The position numbers and the translations under genes are program-made. From Labia minor (lineage: Eukaryota > Arthropoda > Insecta > Dermaptera > Spongiphoridae), in the NCBI GenBank assembly GCA_963082975.1, contig OY720344.1, forward strand, positions 79,844,053 to 79,908,052: 64,000 nucleotides of DNA, written 5' to 3'. The notes below the pieces were generated by a model. It ran no database searches. It saw only the letters and a program-made list of their open reading frames with translations, and was not told the DNA's origin. Below are positions 36,597 to 47,024 of the stretch, piece by piece (position 1 is the stretch's first letter; each line of letters begins with the position of its first letter).

Positions 36597-38759
36597 TTCA
36601 AATTTAGAATGAGAAAGTAACTTGTAAAACGAAAACAATTTAGATGCTAATCGACACTTGTCAAATTTAGAAATAGAAATCAACTTTTATACAATTACTA
36701 GTAAAACGTAAATAAGCCTGCAGATGCTAATAAACACCTCACTTTCCGATAATTTGACCAGAAGGGCTAATTCTCTTATAGGTCAACTCTCCCAAACCAA
36801 CATCATAAACCAAATCATCATATATCACTATTAATATGTTGCAGTGTAACTATTTCTTTTATTTGGATAACGAAAATAATAAAATTCTCTCACCAAACTC
36901 TTAAAAATGACGCTCGAAAAGTCATTATTCGAATATAGAAAAAAGTCGGAATCAACTATTCATATATATATATATAATTATTAATTTTAAATTAAATATT
37001 AATTTAATAAAATATAAAAAAAACTGTTTAAAAACAAGCTTTTATTTAAATGCACTAAAAAGAAGAAAATAATTTCTCCACACACACCACGATTTCCTTA
37101 CAATTAATCATATCTAAAAAATGAAAGTGTCGCCAAACATGTAGGGCATTTAAATAAAAGAGTGTTTTTAAAAAGTTTTTTTTATATTCTTTTTATTTCC
37201 TAATTTTTAGTTTTGACGGAAATTTCGCCCGTTTCATGATATCAGGTTATAATGTGAATGTTGAAAGAGTCTAATTCAGGTCGATTCTTCATCTCAAAAT
37301 ACTATATATCAAATCGGTGGTATTATTATTAGTATATTATTGGTTTTTATGTATATATATATATATATACCTTTTCATAAACAATATCACCATTACTTTA
37401 ATTGATATTCGTTTAAATTTAAAAAAATCTTGTTTTTAGAAAATAATTAAACATGATTTAAATTAATTTAATTAAAATTATAACTTTTAGAATAAATTAT
37501 TTAATTCAAATGAGTTACGATGGCAGGTCAATAAGTCACTGACTTTTTGAATGAAACCCAGGTTTTTGGATTAAAAATTAAATTAATTAAAAATTAGTAA
37601 TTGTTATTAAATAATACCTCCGAGGTCACCTGAATATTGCATTGTCATCGGAGTTGCATATGTATGCAAAATTTCAGCTTATTCAAAATTTGGAAAGTGA
37701 GTCAAATTCACCTTGCAATATTTGACGACAGGACATGATGTGAAACTAAATTAAAACGTGTAATAATTACTTTAATTAAAAAAATAACCCAAAATGGTTT
37801 TTCTAAAAAATGAAACTGACAGATTGAAGATATAGCTAAAAATCTCATTATTAAGAAAAATACATTAAAATCATCTGAGCCAATTTCATGATTCGAAAGT
37901 AAATATACATATAGGTATATACAATTTTAACTAAGAGATAATATATGTTGGTATATTTTGAAAATAAATTGTTCAATATCAAAACTCTTATAAATTCTAT
38001 TTATATTCTCATTTTTTTAAATTTCCCTATAATTACTCTTTTACATAAATGTATATTAAACAATTCAATTCAATAAATTGTTAGACAGAAAGTCAATTTA
38101 TTCAATTTATATTAGAATATTTTCTGCTTAAAGGCCCAAAATAAATAGATCCATGTATCCTTTCAACAATGTTTAATATCATTTCTAATTTATTTTTTTA
38201 TACAAAACCAAATCATATCATTCGAAAATCTCAATTTAATAAAGTGGAATGGAATCCTGAATCCGATATGAGTTGACGTCGAGATAGAAAGAATGAAGAA
38301 CACCCAAAGAACATTTATTGGGAAACTTATTGGCGGTCTTTTTTCTTCTGTCGTAAATAAAGAGAAAAAAAATAGAAAGAAAGAAATTCTTCCATTACCT
38401 CGTAGAAACAAAATAAAAAGACAAAGAAAGGGGAAAAAAACTTGACACGTCCTCGTCACTATAAAAGTAAGCAATATATGTCTAAAAAAATCTATAAAAC
38501 ATTGTCAATAAACAACCACCGGAAGGAATATCCAGGAGAGCAGAAATAAATATTTTTTTTATAAATATATTAATTTATTTAATTATTTATTTTACTAAAT
38601 GTATTGTTGGTTGATAATATTGTAACATTAGTTCTCTATTATTATTAGTTATTACACTGAATATAGCTTGAATTTACTAGTATAAATTAACGGAATATTA
38701 CATTACCATATATATTTTTAGATTCATCAGATTATAGGCTTTTTTGACCACTAAGGATC
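36597..38759. other. AT-rich sequence, no gene recognised
   Basis: Includes two loosely similar blocks at about 36601-36660 and 36661-36750 (AATTTAGAA, GTAAAACG, GATGCTAAT, CAC), a TA microsatellite near 37352, and a 94-codon minus-strand frame (38190-38474). That frame is rich in F and L and has no recognisable domain. Confidence 0.4.
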
Positions 38760-38855
38760 TTTTTATTACATTAATAGATATATTAAAATTATTTGAAATT
38801 GTTTCTGTAGCTGGAAATTAATTTATTTCAAACTGTCGGTCGGTTCAGACCTGGT
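38760..38855 (+). repeat. Family A terminal fragment (copy 8)
   Basis: Only the last ~95 bp of the element: TTTTATTACATTAATAGATA through GTTTCTGTAGCTGGAAATTA to GGTCGGTTCAGACCTGG. Confidence 0.85.
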
Positions 38856-38869
38856 TTTAATTCTTACTT

Positions 38870-40160
38870 TTAGTAGGAGTAGTAGACAGTCCGATTTTCC
38901 CGACCCCTCTTTGCATTTTCGAGCTAAAATAATTTTGTCATGTGTGCATTACGATGAACTTAGTGAAAATGGCCGAGATTCTTTAAAAACTGGTTTTATC
39001 CCCTTGTCGCTTTGCGCCTTTAGTGTATTAGTGTATTACAAATTTTGTATTTTCAGCTATTACAAATATTTATATTCTTAATTTAACTCTCTATATAATA
39101 TCTCCCTATATATATATGTATGACAGCCCAATTTTGCATTTTCGAGCTAAAATAATTTTGTCATGAGTACATTACGATGAATATTTCAAATAGTTAAATT
39201 ACGATGAACATAGTGAAAATGGTAGAGATTCTTTAAAAATTGATTTTATACCCTCTGGACTATTGTCCAAAGTCTCCCCTTGTGGCTTTGAGCCTTTAGT
39301 GTTTTACAAATTTTGTATTTTCAGCTATTACAAATATTTATATTCTTAATTTAACTTTATCAATTTTTTGTGTAACAGCAAATGGCCTGGAGAGGGAAGG
39401 AGTTATAACCAAGTTATTAACAATATTCTATTGGAAATTTATTTCTTTATGAATTTGTTTTCATAAAATGAAAAATTCATCGTGAGACGTAAGAAATATA
39501 ATTACTCCTTTTCTCAAAACAATCATTCTTGGGAAAAATTGCCCAAATAAATCCAACCCTTTGTGGGAGGATGGCTTCAAGAAAACTTATCTACCCTTTA
39601 ATAAATAAGAGTCTGACTTAGTATCAAGCAAATGAAATGTTCTTTAAAGAGATATGAAAGATAAAACCTGTGGAAATAAATTTTTTTAATCGAAATTGGG
39701 TCGGCAGTCGTACAAGGAACTCCTCCACATAGAGTTCGAAGAGAACTAACTAATTGGTTGTCTGCAGACTGCAGCGATTGCTGAACTTGCTCCAGAACAA
39801 ACATTGGTCATCTGAAGTTCAAACTAGTGTTTTCTATGAGCTGTATAAGTCTAATTTTTTTTTTAAAATGTGTATATCTAAAATTTCTTCAATCATCACT
39901 TAGGTATTCAGAATTTTCCCCTTCCCCCTACACGAGGAGATATTAGACATTTTCCCACTAGTCGGGGACAAACGGGTTTCCCTAGAGACTATTAAAAAAA
40001 CTTCTGATAATCCTTAATCTTCAGGCTTCCTAATGACACCTTGAGACACTTTATCAATTTTTTGCGTAACAGCAAATAGCCCGGAGAGGGAAGGAGGTTA
40101 GTTTTTATAGCGAAAAAATTCTGAAACAAAAAGTGTATAAAGTCTCCCCGAACTATCTAT
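38870..40160. repeat. Cluster of old direct repeats, unnamed
   Basis: Several phrases recur in the same orientation. GCATTTTCGAGCTAAAATAA occurs at about 38914 and 39135. TTTTGTATTTTCAGCTATTA occurs at about 39043 and 39311. TAACAGCAAATGGCCTGGAG (39376) is matched by TAACAGCAAATAGCCCGGAG (40068), each followed by AGGGAAGGAG. This indicates a duplicated unit or two or more copies of one decayed element. Within it, 39690-39815 is a less AT-rich patch, open on both strands, with no recognisable protein. Confidence 0.6.
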
Positions 40161-40334
40161 ATTTATATATTAACTTGAACAAATTTGGAATCGTTAATAA
40201 AATTAAATTTAATTTTTGTTTTATTTGGGAGAAATTTATTTCTGGCTGAGATGGTTGAGACTTAGAAAATTCGTGCCTCCTGAACGAATATTGTCGAAGC
40301 ATTCAAATTTTTTATTTGATTTTCATACATTTTG

Positions 40335-41090
40335 AAATAATAATAATAATAATAATAAGTTTTTATTTGTCTTTGCCTAATCTGGCATAAAAAATTATAC
40401 AATTTCATAATTTAGCACAGTTTTACAAAATTACACAAAAATCAAACACATATAAATATAAAAAATATAAAAAATATAAAAACGCTAAAAACAAGAAAAT
40501 AAACAGTAATAGTACATGTTCCCACATAAATGGCAAGAGATTCCACCTTCCGTCTCACTCATTAATTATAAAACTTCTTATTCTCAGGATTGTTATTGTG
40601 TAGTTATAAATATCACTTATCTGTCTCTCGTTCCCCACATTCAATAGAATTTCCATGAAATTATTTTCGTTCACTGCCTCACATGTATTTAAATATCTAT
40701 TCAAATATTCCCCCCTGGTCGGGCTGTAGATAGGGCACTCAACCAGTATGTGGAAAAGGTTTTCCTTTTTTAATAAGTTGCAAATACTGCAGTTTTCATT
40801 TGGATCTATCCTATATCCATTTTTTCCCACGTACAGCTGGATTGTCCTTGTGCTAGCCACCCTCATCTGAACGACCACTCTCGAACTAAACAGTCGGAAT
40901 CTAGGCCACATAAAATGGTTTCTCACCATATCCAGTCTGCGGTACAAAGGCGTGTATGAGGATGACTCGATTTCCCTCAAGTCTTCCGAAAATCCTAAAT
41001 CCATTAATCTATCAACTATTTGTTCAGAATTTGACTTAATGATGTCTGCGTCTTAGGAGTTCCATAAGGCTGTCATGTCGCTGGATTTAA
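40335..41090 (-). pseudogene. 3' end of a Jockey/I-type LINE (reverse transcriptase C-terminus)
   Basis: Minus-strand frame 41004-40555 encodes 149 residues with a C-terminal CCHC-type motif: CSICNLLKKENLFHILVECP, then IYSPTRGEYLNRYL. This Cys-x2-Cys...His...Cys pattern with HIL.ECP is common at the C-terminus of non-LTR reverse transcriptases of the Jockey/I group. Upstream the reading continues as SSDMTALWNS, a stop, then DADIIKSNSEQIVDRLMDLG, so coding similarity extends to about 41090 with at least one stop. The palm domain is lost. The 3' UTR runs to a TTA/TAA microsatellite at about 40337-40360, the likely 3' tail. This is a different LINE family from the RTE-like tails elsewhere in the window. 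Confidence 0.75.
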
Positions 41091-41925
41091 AAAAGTTTTC
41101 AAATCATTTTGAATACTTTAATAATTTAAATAGTTTTATCAGTTTTAAGTTTCAATTGATTTAATTTTTTTTATATTCTTTATTTATTATTTTGAATATT
41201 TACTTGTCTATATAAATATCAACATTTATTATATAATCTCAAAAATGAAATAATATTAATAGCTTTCAAGGCTATTAGTACTTTGAATAATAAATTTCAA
41301 TGATTATTATTTATAATTTAATTATTTAATAAATTATTATTAAATTAGGAAAAAGAAAATAATGGCGGGTCCAGGAAAACACGCCTTAATTAACTAATCA
41401 GGTTTTAATGCATATATGAATATATACATAAAATAAAATAATATGTTTATCTATCTTTCTTATTTTTAGCAATTAAATATGATCACATTAAAATAAATAT
41501 TCCTCAAATAATAATAATCCAATTCTATATTAATATTTGCATAAAGTTTTATTTGCAAAGATAATTGAAAATAATTTAATTTTAAAATGGATATTTAATT
41601 TTAGTATAATGACGTTTAGTCTTTTAGGGGTGAATGAATAAATATCTGTCGGAATTGCTTTGACTTCGTCATTTTTATATTAAGAAAATTGGAATTAAAT
41701 TTTGTTCACGTCTTCTATTGTCATCGGCATAATAAGAAAAGCCTTTAAAATAATAAAAATAATAAAAATTGATGAGCACGCTTCTTGAAAGGAAGGAATG
41801 AGATTTAATTTTCATATAGAGAGATATTTGGGCAGATGAGGATAAAATGATTTCGTGGATAATTTAATTGGTGCTTTTCGAGTGATTAGGTAAGAAAAGG
41901 AGAAAAGATGATGTGGCACTTTTAC
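41091..41925. other. Probable intron downstream of the DPP-like exon
   Basis: Lies 3' of the exon on its coding strand and starts with GTAAAAG at 41925 descending. AT-rich, with no further exon seen. Confidence 0.5.
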
Positions 41926-42139
41926 CTGAAACCCAAGTTCCATTGAAAGGCCTCCTCACTAGTCCCCTTCCTGCAATATCCTCGATGGTTAATTTCTCCC
42001 CTTTAGCTCTCGGTCCGTTATCTGGCGGAGACAGGAGAACGATAGAGAAGAGGATCAGACCCAGCACGGCGAGGATCACCAGAAGAGCGATTAAAATTCC
42101 TCTCCAATTGCGTTGATTCGGTGTTGACACCACCAATTC
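41926..42139 (-). CDS. DPP10: Transmembrane-anchor exon of a DPP10/DPP6-like dipeptidyl peptidase family gene
   Basis: A single internal exon of 214 nt (71 codons plus one base). On the minus strand it is preceded by TTTCAAG (acceptor AG at 42141-42140) and followed by GTAAAAG from 41925. The peptide starts ELVVSTPNQRN, then NWRGILIALLVILAVLGLI and a further hydrophobic stretch to SIVLL (one membrane span, about residues 14-37). The early extracellular part contains LTIEDI and RRPFNGTWVSG. In the DPP4/DPP6/DPP10 family the order NW-x-GI-hydrophobic span-LT-P..-L-x-LED-...-W is characteristic; members are type II membrane proteins with an extracellular beta-propeller and hydrolase-like domain. 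DPP6 and DPP10 have lost catalysis and modulate Kv4 channels in vertebrates. Whether this gene is catalytic cannot be told from this exon. Insect homologues are often labelled inactive DPP10. The exon enters in phase 0 and leaves in phase 1. Neighbouring exons were not found, so introns are long. Confidence 0.85.
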
Positions 42140-42327
42140 CTTGAAACAATCAAAATTATTGCATTTTAATTTAAAAATTACAAATTGTATTTATGAATTT
42201 ACTAATTTAATACAATGAACCAGGTTTACACTTTTTCATTGGTCCCGCGATGTGGTATTTATTTAATTTATTGGTTATTTGATTTGAAAATAGGATTCTT
42301 GGCAGCATTTTTGGGCCAAAGAAAGTT
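42140..42327. other. Probable intron upstream of the DPP-like exon
   Basis: AT-rich sequence 5' of the exon on its coding strand. The polypyrimidine side of the acceptor is weak (ATTGTTTCAAG). No branch point is assigned. Confidence 0.45.
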
Positions 42328-42618
42328 GAGGTCAGCAGAGAATGGCGAAGACTGCATAACGAGGAGTTACATGAAATCTATTCACCTTCAGACATAGTTA
42401 GAGGTATACGTAGGTGATAAAATCGAGAAGTTTGCGATGGGTTTTACACGTAACAAGAATGAAAGAAGAAAGACTGGTGGAAATTTATTTGTGGGGAGAC
42501 CAATTGGGAAACGTCCGGTTGGAAGACCAAGGTGGGTGGAGTTGGATGGATAGGATAGGGACACTTAGAGAAATGTGATTGCTACGGCCAAGAACTTTCG
42601 AGTTCTGTAAAGCCACAA

Positions 42619-42622
<4 letters not shown>
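42328..42622 (+). pseudogene. RTE-like LINE 3' tail (copy L3)
   Basis: Plus-strand translation in pieces gives EWRRLHNEELHEIYSPSDIV, then MKEERLVENLFVGRPIGKRP and VGRPRWVELDG, then a stop, and near the end NVIATAKNFRVL. This is the same C-terminal tail as the copies near 12, 28 and 56 kb, with stops and small deletions. After the conserved CAAGAACTTTCGAGTTCTGT and AAAGCCACA it runs into an AT microsatellite (about 42626-42656) instead of the GATA-type tail. It lies in the upstream intron of the DPP-like gene, opposite to it in orientation. Confidence 0.8.
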
Positions 42623-42654
<32 letters not shown>

Positions 42655-42782
42655 AATATATAAATATAAAAATGCTTTTTTTTATATACATATATTATGA
42701 TACGGAATTCTAGAAAGTTATTTGTGTGAACACAGGGCAAAGTGTATAAAAGATAGCTTTCTAGAATTATTCTTTTAAAAAA

Positions 42783-42818
42783 AACAATACCTCCCTTACT
42801 ATCGTCGGTCGCTAAAAA
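42783..42818 (-). repeat. Family A terminal scrap (copy 9)
   Basis: AACAATACCTCCCTTACTAT followed by CGTCGGTCGCTAAAAA, which is the extreme 3' end of family A only. Confidence 0.75.
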
Positions 42819-42834
42819 CCCAGGGAAAAACCCA

Positions 42835-43075
42835 GATGATAGACCTTTTCGTTACCCCAAGAGGGAGAGAGGGGTGGACAATTTTGCCAAGTGGCATAGG
42901 AGGGGATGATTGGCTTCGACATATTTTAGATAGTCTTGATCAAGGATTGAGAAAAGAGACACGAACATTTTTCCTGGCGTGAAGGACATCATACACAACC
43001 CCTTTTTGAGAAATGTTGCTGTTCCAGTTAAATCCGCCGGACGACACTCAAGACTCAAGTTTCCAATGAATTCTC
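42835..43075. other. Less AT-rich patch, unassigned
   Basis: A minus-strand frame of 68 codons (43058-42852) reads MSLECRPADLTGTATFLKKG at its start and includes PGKMFVSLFSILDQDYLKYV. The plus strand is broken by stops. Codon make-up is more balanced than the surroundings, but no family is recognised and splice borders are unclear. It might be part of an unrecognised exon or a decayed transposon. Confidence 0.3.
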
Positions 43076-44820
43076 AATTCCTTAACTACACAATATATCA
43101 ACTGTGGTCGACCATTGGTAATTAATAATTAATTATAAATTGCAATTGCTAAAATATAAATTAAAGTTCTTTTAATTTATATTTCTATTTTTACGGTACC
43201 TTTCAATTTATTCTATTTCATCTTAATTTCTTTTGTTATCTATTGTAATCTAAATTCTTATAATTTTATTAAATACATAATTTTTAATTATAATTTTATA
43301 TAAGCATTTTTAATTGAACCTATTCAGTTTTATCATTTCCCATATCAACCTATGCGGTTTCAATAAACCTTTTTTATTCTAAATTCAATCCAGAGTGTTA
43401 CCAATTAATTAAACTTATTTTTCACCCAAAATTTCTTATACACGACAATATATATATAATTTGGGAACTTGGTGAGGTTACTTTTCAATTTCAGAACTTC
43501 ATCGGTATTCTCAGCTATTCTTGAATAATTTATTATTATTAGAAATAAAAATTGATTGTTAGAATGTCAGAATAATTTGTTTTTGGTTTGGTGCTATGCT
43601 GTGTCTCCAAGATTTTGGTCTGATTATCTCTAGGATACAAATAAATTGAATGAATCTCATAACACAAATGACATTTCCTGTTTCAGTAACATACTCGTAA
43701 AACTCCACATAACAATAAAAAATAATCTAGTTCTAATATTTCTTTCTAAAATATAAAAAAATATATATGTATTAGTTTTATTTTAGTTGTATATATATAT
43801 CATATAATATAATCTTGTTAATTTAAGTAAAATTGAAGAACAAATTAAAAAAAAATATCGCTTACACTTTCTCGGGTCCTTTTACGTGATTTTTTTACCT
43901 TTATTTGAGAAACTTTTCAGTTTAAGTTCATAAAAAGAATTTCCAATTGGATCGATGCTCTAAAAACAACCACCTATAATGAAACTTAATACTTTGCAGA
44001 TGGTTCTATCTTATTCTATCTGTATATTGGTCTGAAGTGGTGCAGAGATCCCATTAAAGTATTTCAATCAAAAATTAGAGAAAAATACTTTTTTGTTTCT
44101 CCAAGTTCTTCCATTACTCTTTATTTGGTCTTCTAAATTATTCTCTTGCCAATTATTTACTTAAATAAAGTAGAAATTTTCTCAATAATTTAATTTAACG
44201 CTGAATTAAAAATAAATTGCAAGTCTTGATTTTAATTTTTATGTATTACATATAGTTATATAGTGTCTAATAATAGAAATTGTAATAAAAGTGTAAATAA
44301 GACATGACTGAATTTTTTACTTTTAATTAATTCCGATCGCAATACTTCTATTGTCATTATCGAATTTAAATAAATAATTTGCTTTATCATGTATTATTTT
44401 CCTCAAACTTTTTATAAATGTTTTTTTTTTTTGTTTAAAATCAAAACTGAATTACATTTATTTTTAAGAATGACATTGAGCAGTAGAAAAAATTCAAAAA
44501 AATAACAAATTACTTTTTATGTCTATTTATTATGAAAAAATAAACATAATTTCTTTGGTAAATGTCCATGACATTTATTTCATTTGTTTTGTTGAATGAT
44601 ACTAACCGGAAGAAGGCTTGGGTCTTTCTCTGGATTCCAAATGACTTAAATAATCATCTTTTCTTCTTTAAATTAATGTTTTATCTACACACTATATTGT
44701 TGTGTATTGTATTACAATTTACAAGATAATGGATTGGATTCAAATTTGACACACGTATAGTTTAATTAATACCAAAAGATTAACACCCACATTTTTATAT
44801 TTCATAAATTGTAAGAGAAG
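43076..44820. other. AT-rich sequence, no gene recognised
   Basis: Nothing recognised. It ends at a C8-A12 homopolymer junction near 44822-44841. Confidence 0.45.
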
Positions 44821-44877
44821 TCCCCCCCCAAAAAAAAAAAAATTAGGTTGAATTTCATTATAGTAATATTTAAAATA

Positions 44878-45085
44878 AAAAGGCAATTATTACATATAAA
44901 GCATCAATCATTAATCAATGTTAACAAATTAACTTCTCTTCAATATGAAATTTTATCACATCTTCCATATTCTCCAGATATTTCACCAACTGATTATTAC
45001 TTTTACGTAATTATGAATTTTGTATATACAGTGTGTAAATTAAATTCTTCTAAAACAGGAGGGATTCAAGAGCTGCAAGGCTGAC
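44878..45085 (+). pseudogene. Mariner-type transposase fragment (catalytic third Asp region)
   Basis: Reads LQYEILSHLPYSPDISPTDY then YFYVIMNFVYTVCKLNSS. This corresponds to the mariner motif (G)YEVLPHPPYSPDLSPTDYHF, which contains the third catalytic aspartate (SPD) and the usual Y-S-P-D-x-x-P-x-D-Y signature. Upstream residues are recognisable only as a weak HIKHQSLINVNKLTSL remnant. Downstream a frameshift moves the likely continuation to FKSCKADVEEL. The first two catalytic aspartates and both TIRs are missing, so it is an old fossil. Confidence 0.7.
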
Positions 45086-45895
45086 GTAGAAGAGCTAACC
45101 ATATCAACTATTTATTTATTTATATATATAAAGATAAAAAAAATATATTAATTAATATCTAAGCATATATTACATCACGATTTCACTTACAATAAATTGA
45201 TATTTATAAGTTCATGGGAATTTTACATTTTTAAGAAAACAAAATACTATATATAATTTAAAATTTATGTTAAAGATAGAATAGTAATAAATTTAGTATT
45301 AAATTTTTAAATGGAATGTTTATTATTTCTCTTATTTAAAAATAAAGCTTTGATTTTTCCATTTTTTTTTTCATACAAGATTCTAAACCTTTTACTTTGG
45401 TGAAATATTCATATGATCAAATGTATGTGTTTCCCATATTTAAATTCCCTTCACATCTGTCTTATGCTTTCAACGAATGCTTTTATCGACTTGAATACTA
45501 TATACAACTATAGATTTCAATGGACCAATAAAATTTCTATCAACAGTAAATTGTGATTTCTAAATAAATTTATTCATAGAAATAAATACTAAATAAATGA
45601 ACCATTTAATTAACGATAAAACATTACTATAATATATTGAGGTAATTTATAGAAATTGGACTATGTTAATTTATAGAGTGTGTTGAAATAAACCAATTTC
45701 AAAATGACAAATGAAATTAATTGTTAGTAAGTATTTCATTAATTCAGATAATATGTTTTTGATAATATTTTTTTTTCTTATTTTTCATATATACAATTTA
45801 CATTTATACAACTATTTTATTATTTAAAATTATTAAATTTAAAAAAAAAATATGTTCAAAAAATAACTTATGACTTTTGAACATTCTCTGAAAAA
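45086..45895. other. AT-rich sequence, no gene recognised
   Basis: No exon or element recognised. Confidence 0.45.
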
Positions 45896-46062
45896 ACAGC
45901 GCATATCAAGCCGATTCCCGATAATCGGGATTGAAGTGTAATAAAACACTGATAATATAATCAGTTCAACGGATCTTCTCAACCTATATTATGATTTTCT
46001 CTATATTAAGCCACTACCTCATATTTTAATATCTTCCCAATTTTGTTCTCCTAGGTTGAGTT
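45896..46062 (+). repeat. Diverged repeat pair, unit 2
   Basis: Matches unit 1 (30840-31010) in order: TATCAAGCCG, TATGATTTTCT, CACTAC, TTCCCAATTTTG, AGGTTG. It also contains a small perfect hairpin, ATTCCCGAT-AATCGGGAT (about 45914-45931), absent from unit 1. Confidence 0.5.
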
Positions 46063-46230
46063 AACCCCAACAAGAAAAAAACTCAGGATCGGGACATATA
46101 TTTACCTGATATATAGCATTTGAATTTGTGTTCGAAATAATATCAAAAATATCATTAAGAAAATAATAAAAAATGCATGTATCTTATTATAATCTGTTTA
46201 TTGAATATTTTAAATATCTAAACTTCAATA

Positions 46231-46412
46231 TATATAACATATCAAACACTATTTAGCAAATTATAAAATTAAAAAATAAATTGTAAATTACTAAAATATA
46301 AAATAACCTCAATTTAAAAAAAAGTATATAACATATCAAACACTATTTAGCAAATTATAAAATTAAAAAATAAATTGTAAATAACTAAAATATAAAATAA
46401 CCTCAATTTAAA
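46231..46412 (+). repeat. Tandem duplication, period 94 bp, two units
   Basis: TATATAACATATCAAACACT begins at 46231 and again at 46325. The units run to ACCTCAATTTAAAA with about one substitution (AATTACTAA versus AATAACTAA). It ends at the 5' border of family B copy 6. Confidence 0.9.
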
Positions 46413-46416
46413 ATTA

Positions 46417-47024
46417 GCTGGAGTGTCTCCACTCGACTATCTCGCAATTTGAATTGGATTAAATAACATAATATATTATATTTAAATTAAATTTAAATAA
46501 TTATAAATTATAAATAATAAATAATAAATATTAAACCAGCGCATGTTTGGCTTTTTGTTGATGGCACCACGTCAAGTGTTGGCGCGTGAGATTTGCAGTG
46601 TTAAAAATTTAATTCTGGTAATTTCAGAGAATCAATCAAGCTGAAATTCTATATATAGCAGTTTTATACAATTATTAATCATGTGAAAAATTATCAAACA
46701 TATATCTTTATTTTTACGGTCACTTTAGAGGAAAAAAAATCAAAACGTTGTAGGTAATGACCCTCTTCCGGTTGAGCTACATTTCTCAAAAGTTGATAGA
46801 AAACTATGAATTTTGAATAATGTCCATGTACCAAATTTCATCATTCTAGCTCAAACCGTTTTTGCGTAATCTTGCCTACATACACACACACACACACACA
46901 CAGACATTTTTCTCAACCTTAGTGAAAATGATTCAGGAACCTTCAAAACGTATAAAAACATCAAAATCTCAACATCGAAAATTTTCGTGATCACAATACT
47001 ATCTCTGGCGAGATAGTAAAAAAT
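46417..47024 (+). repeat. Family B copy 6 (full length)
   Basis: From CTGGAGTGTCTCCACTCGAC to GCGAGATAGTAAAAAA. A (CA)n run sits at about 46882-46902. The end hairpin is well kept: ACTATCTC-tg-GCGAGATAGT. The left-end ACTATCTCGC is the exact inverse of the right-end GCGAGATAGT. Confidence 0.9.

Noticed and set aside
38190-38474. 94-codon minus-strand open frame rich in F and L
   Set aside because: It looks hydrophobic only because the plus strand is A/G-rich. No topology or motif supports a membrane protein.
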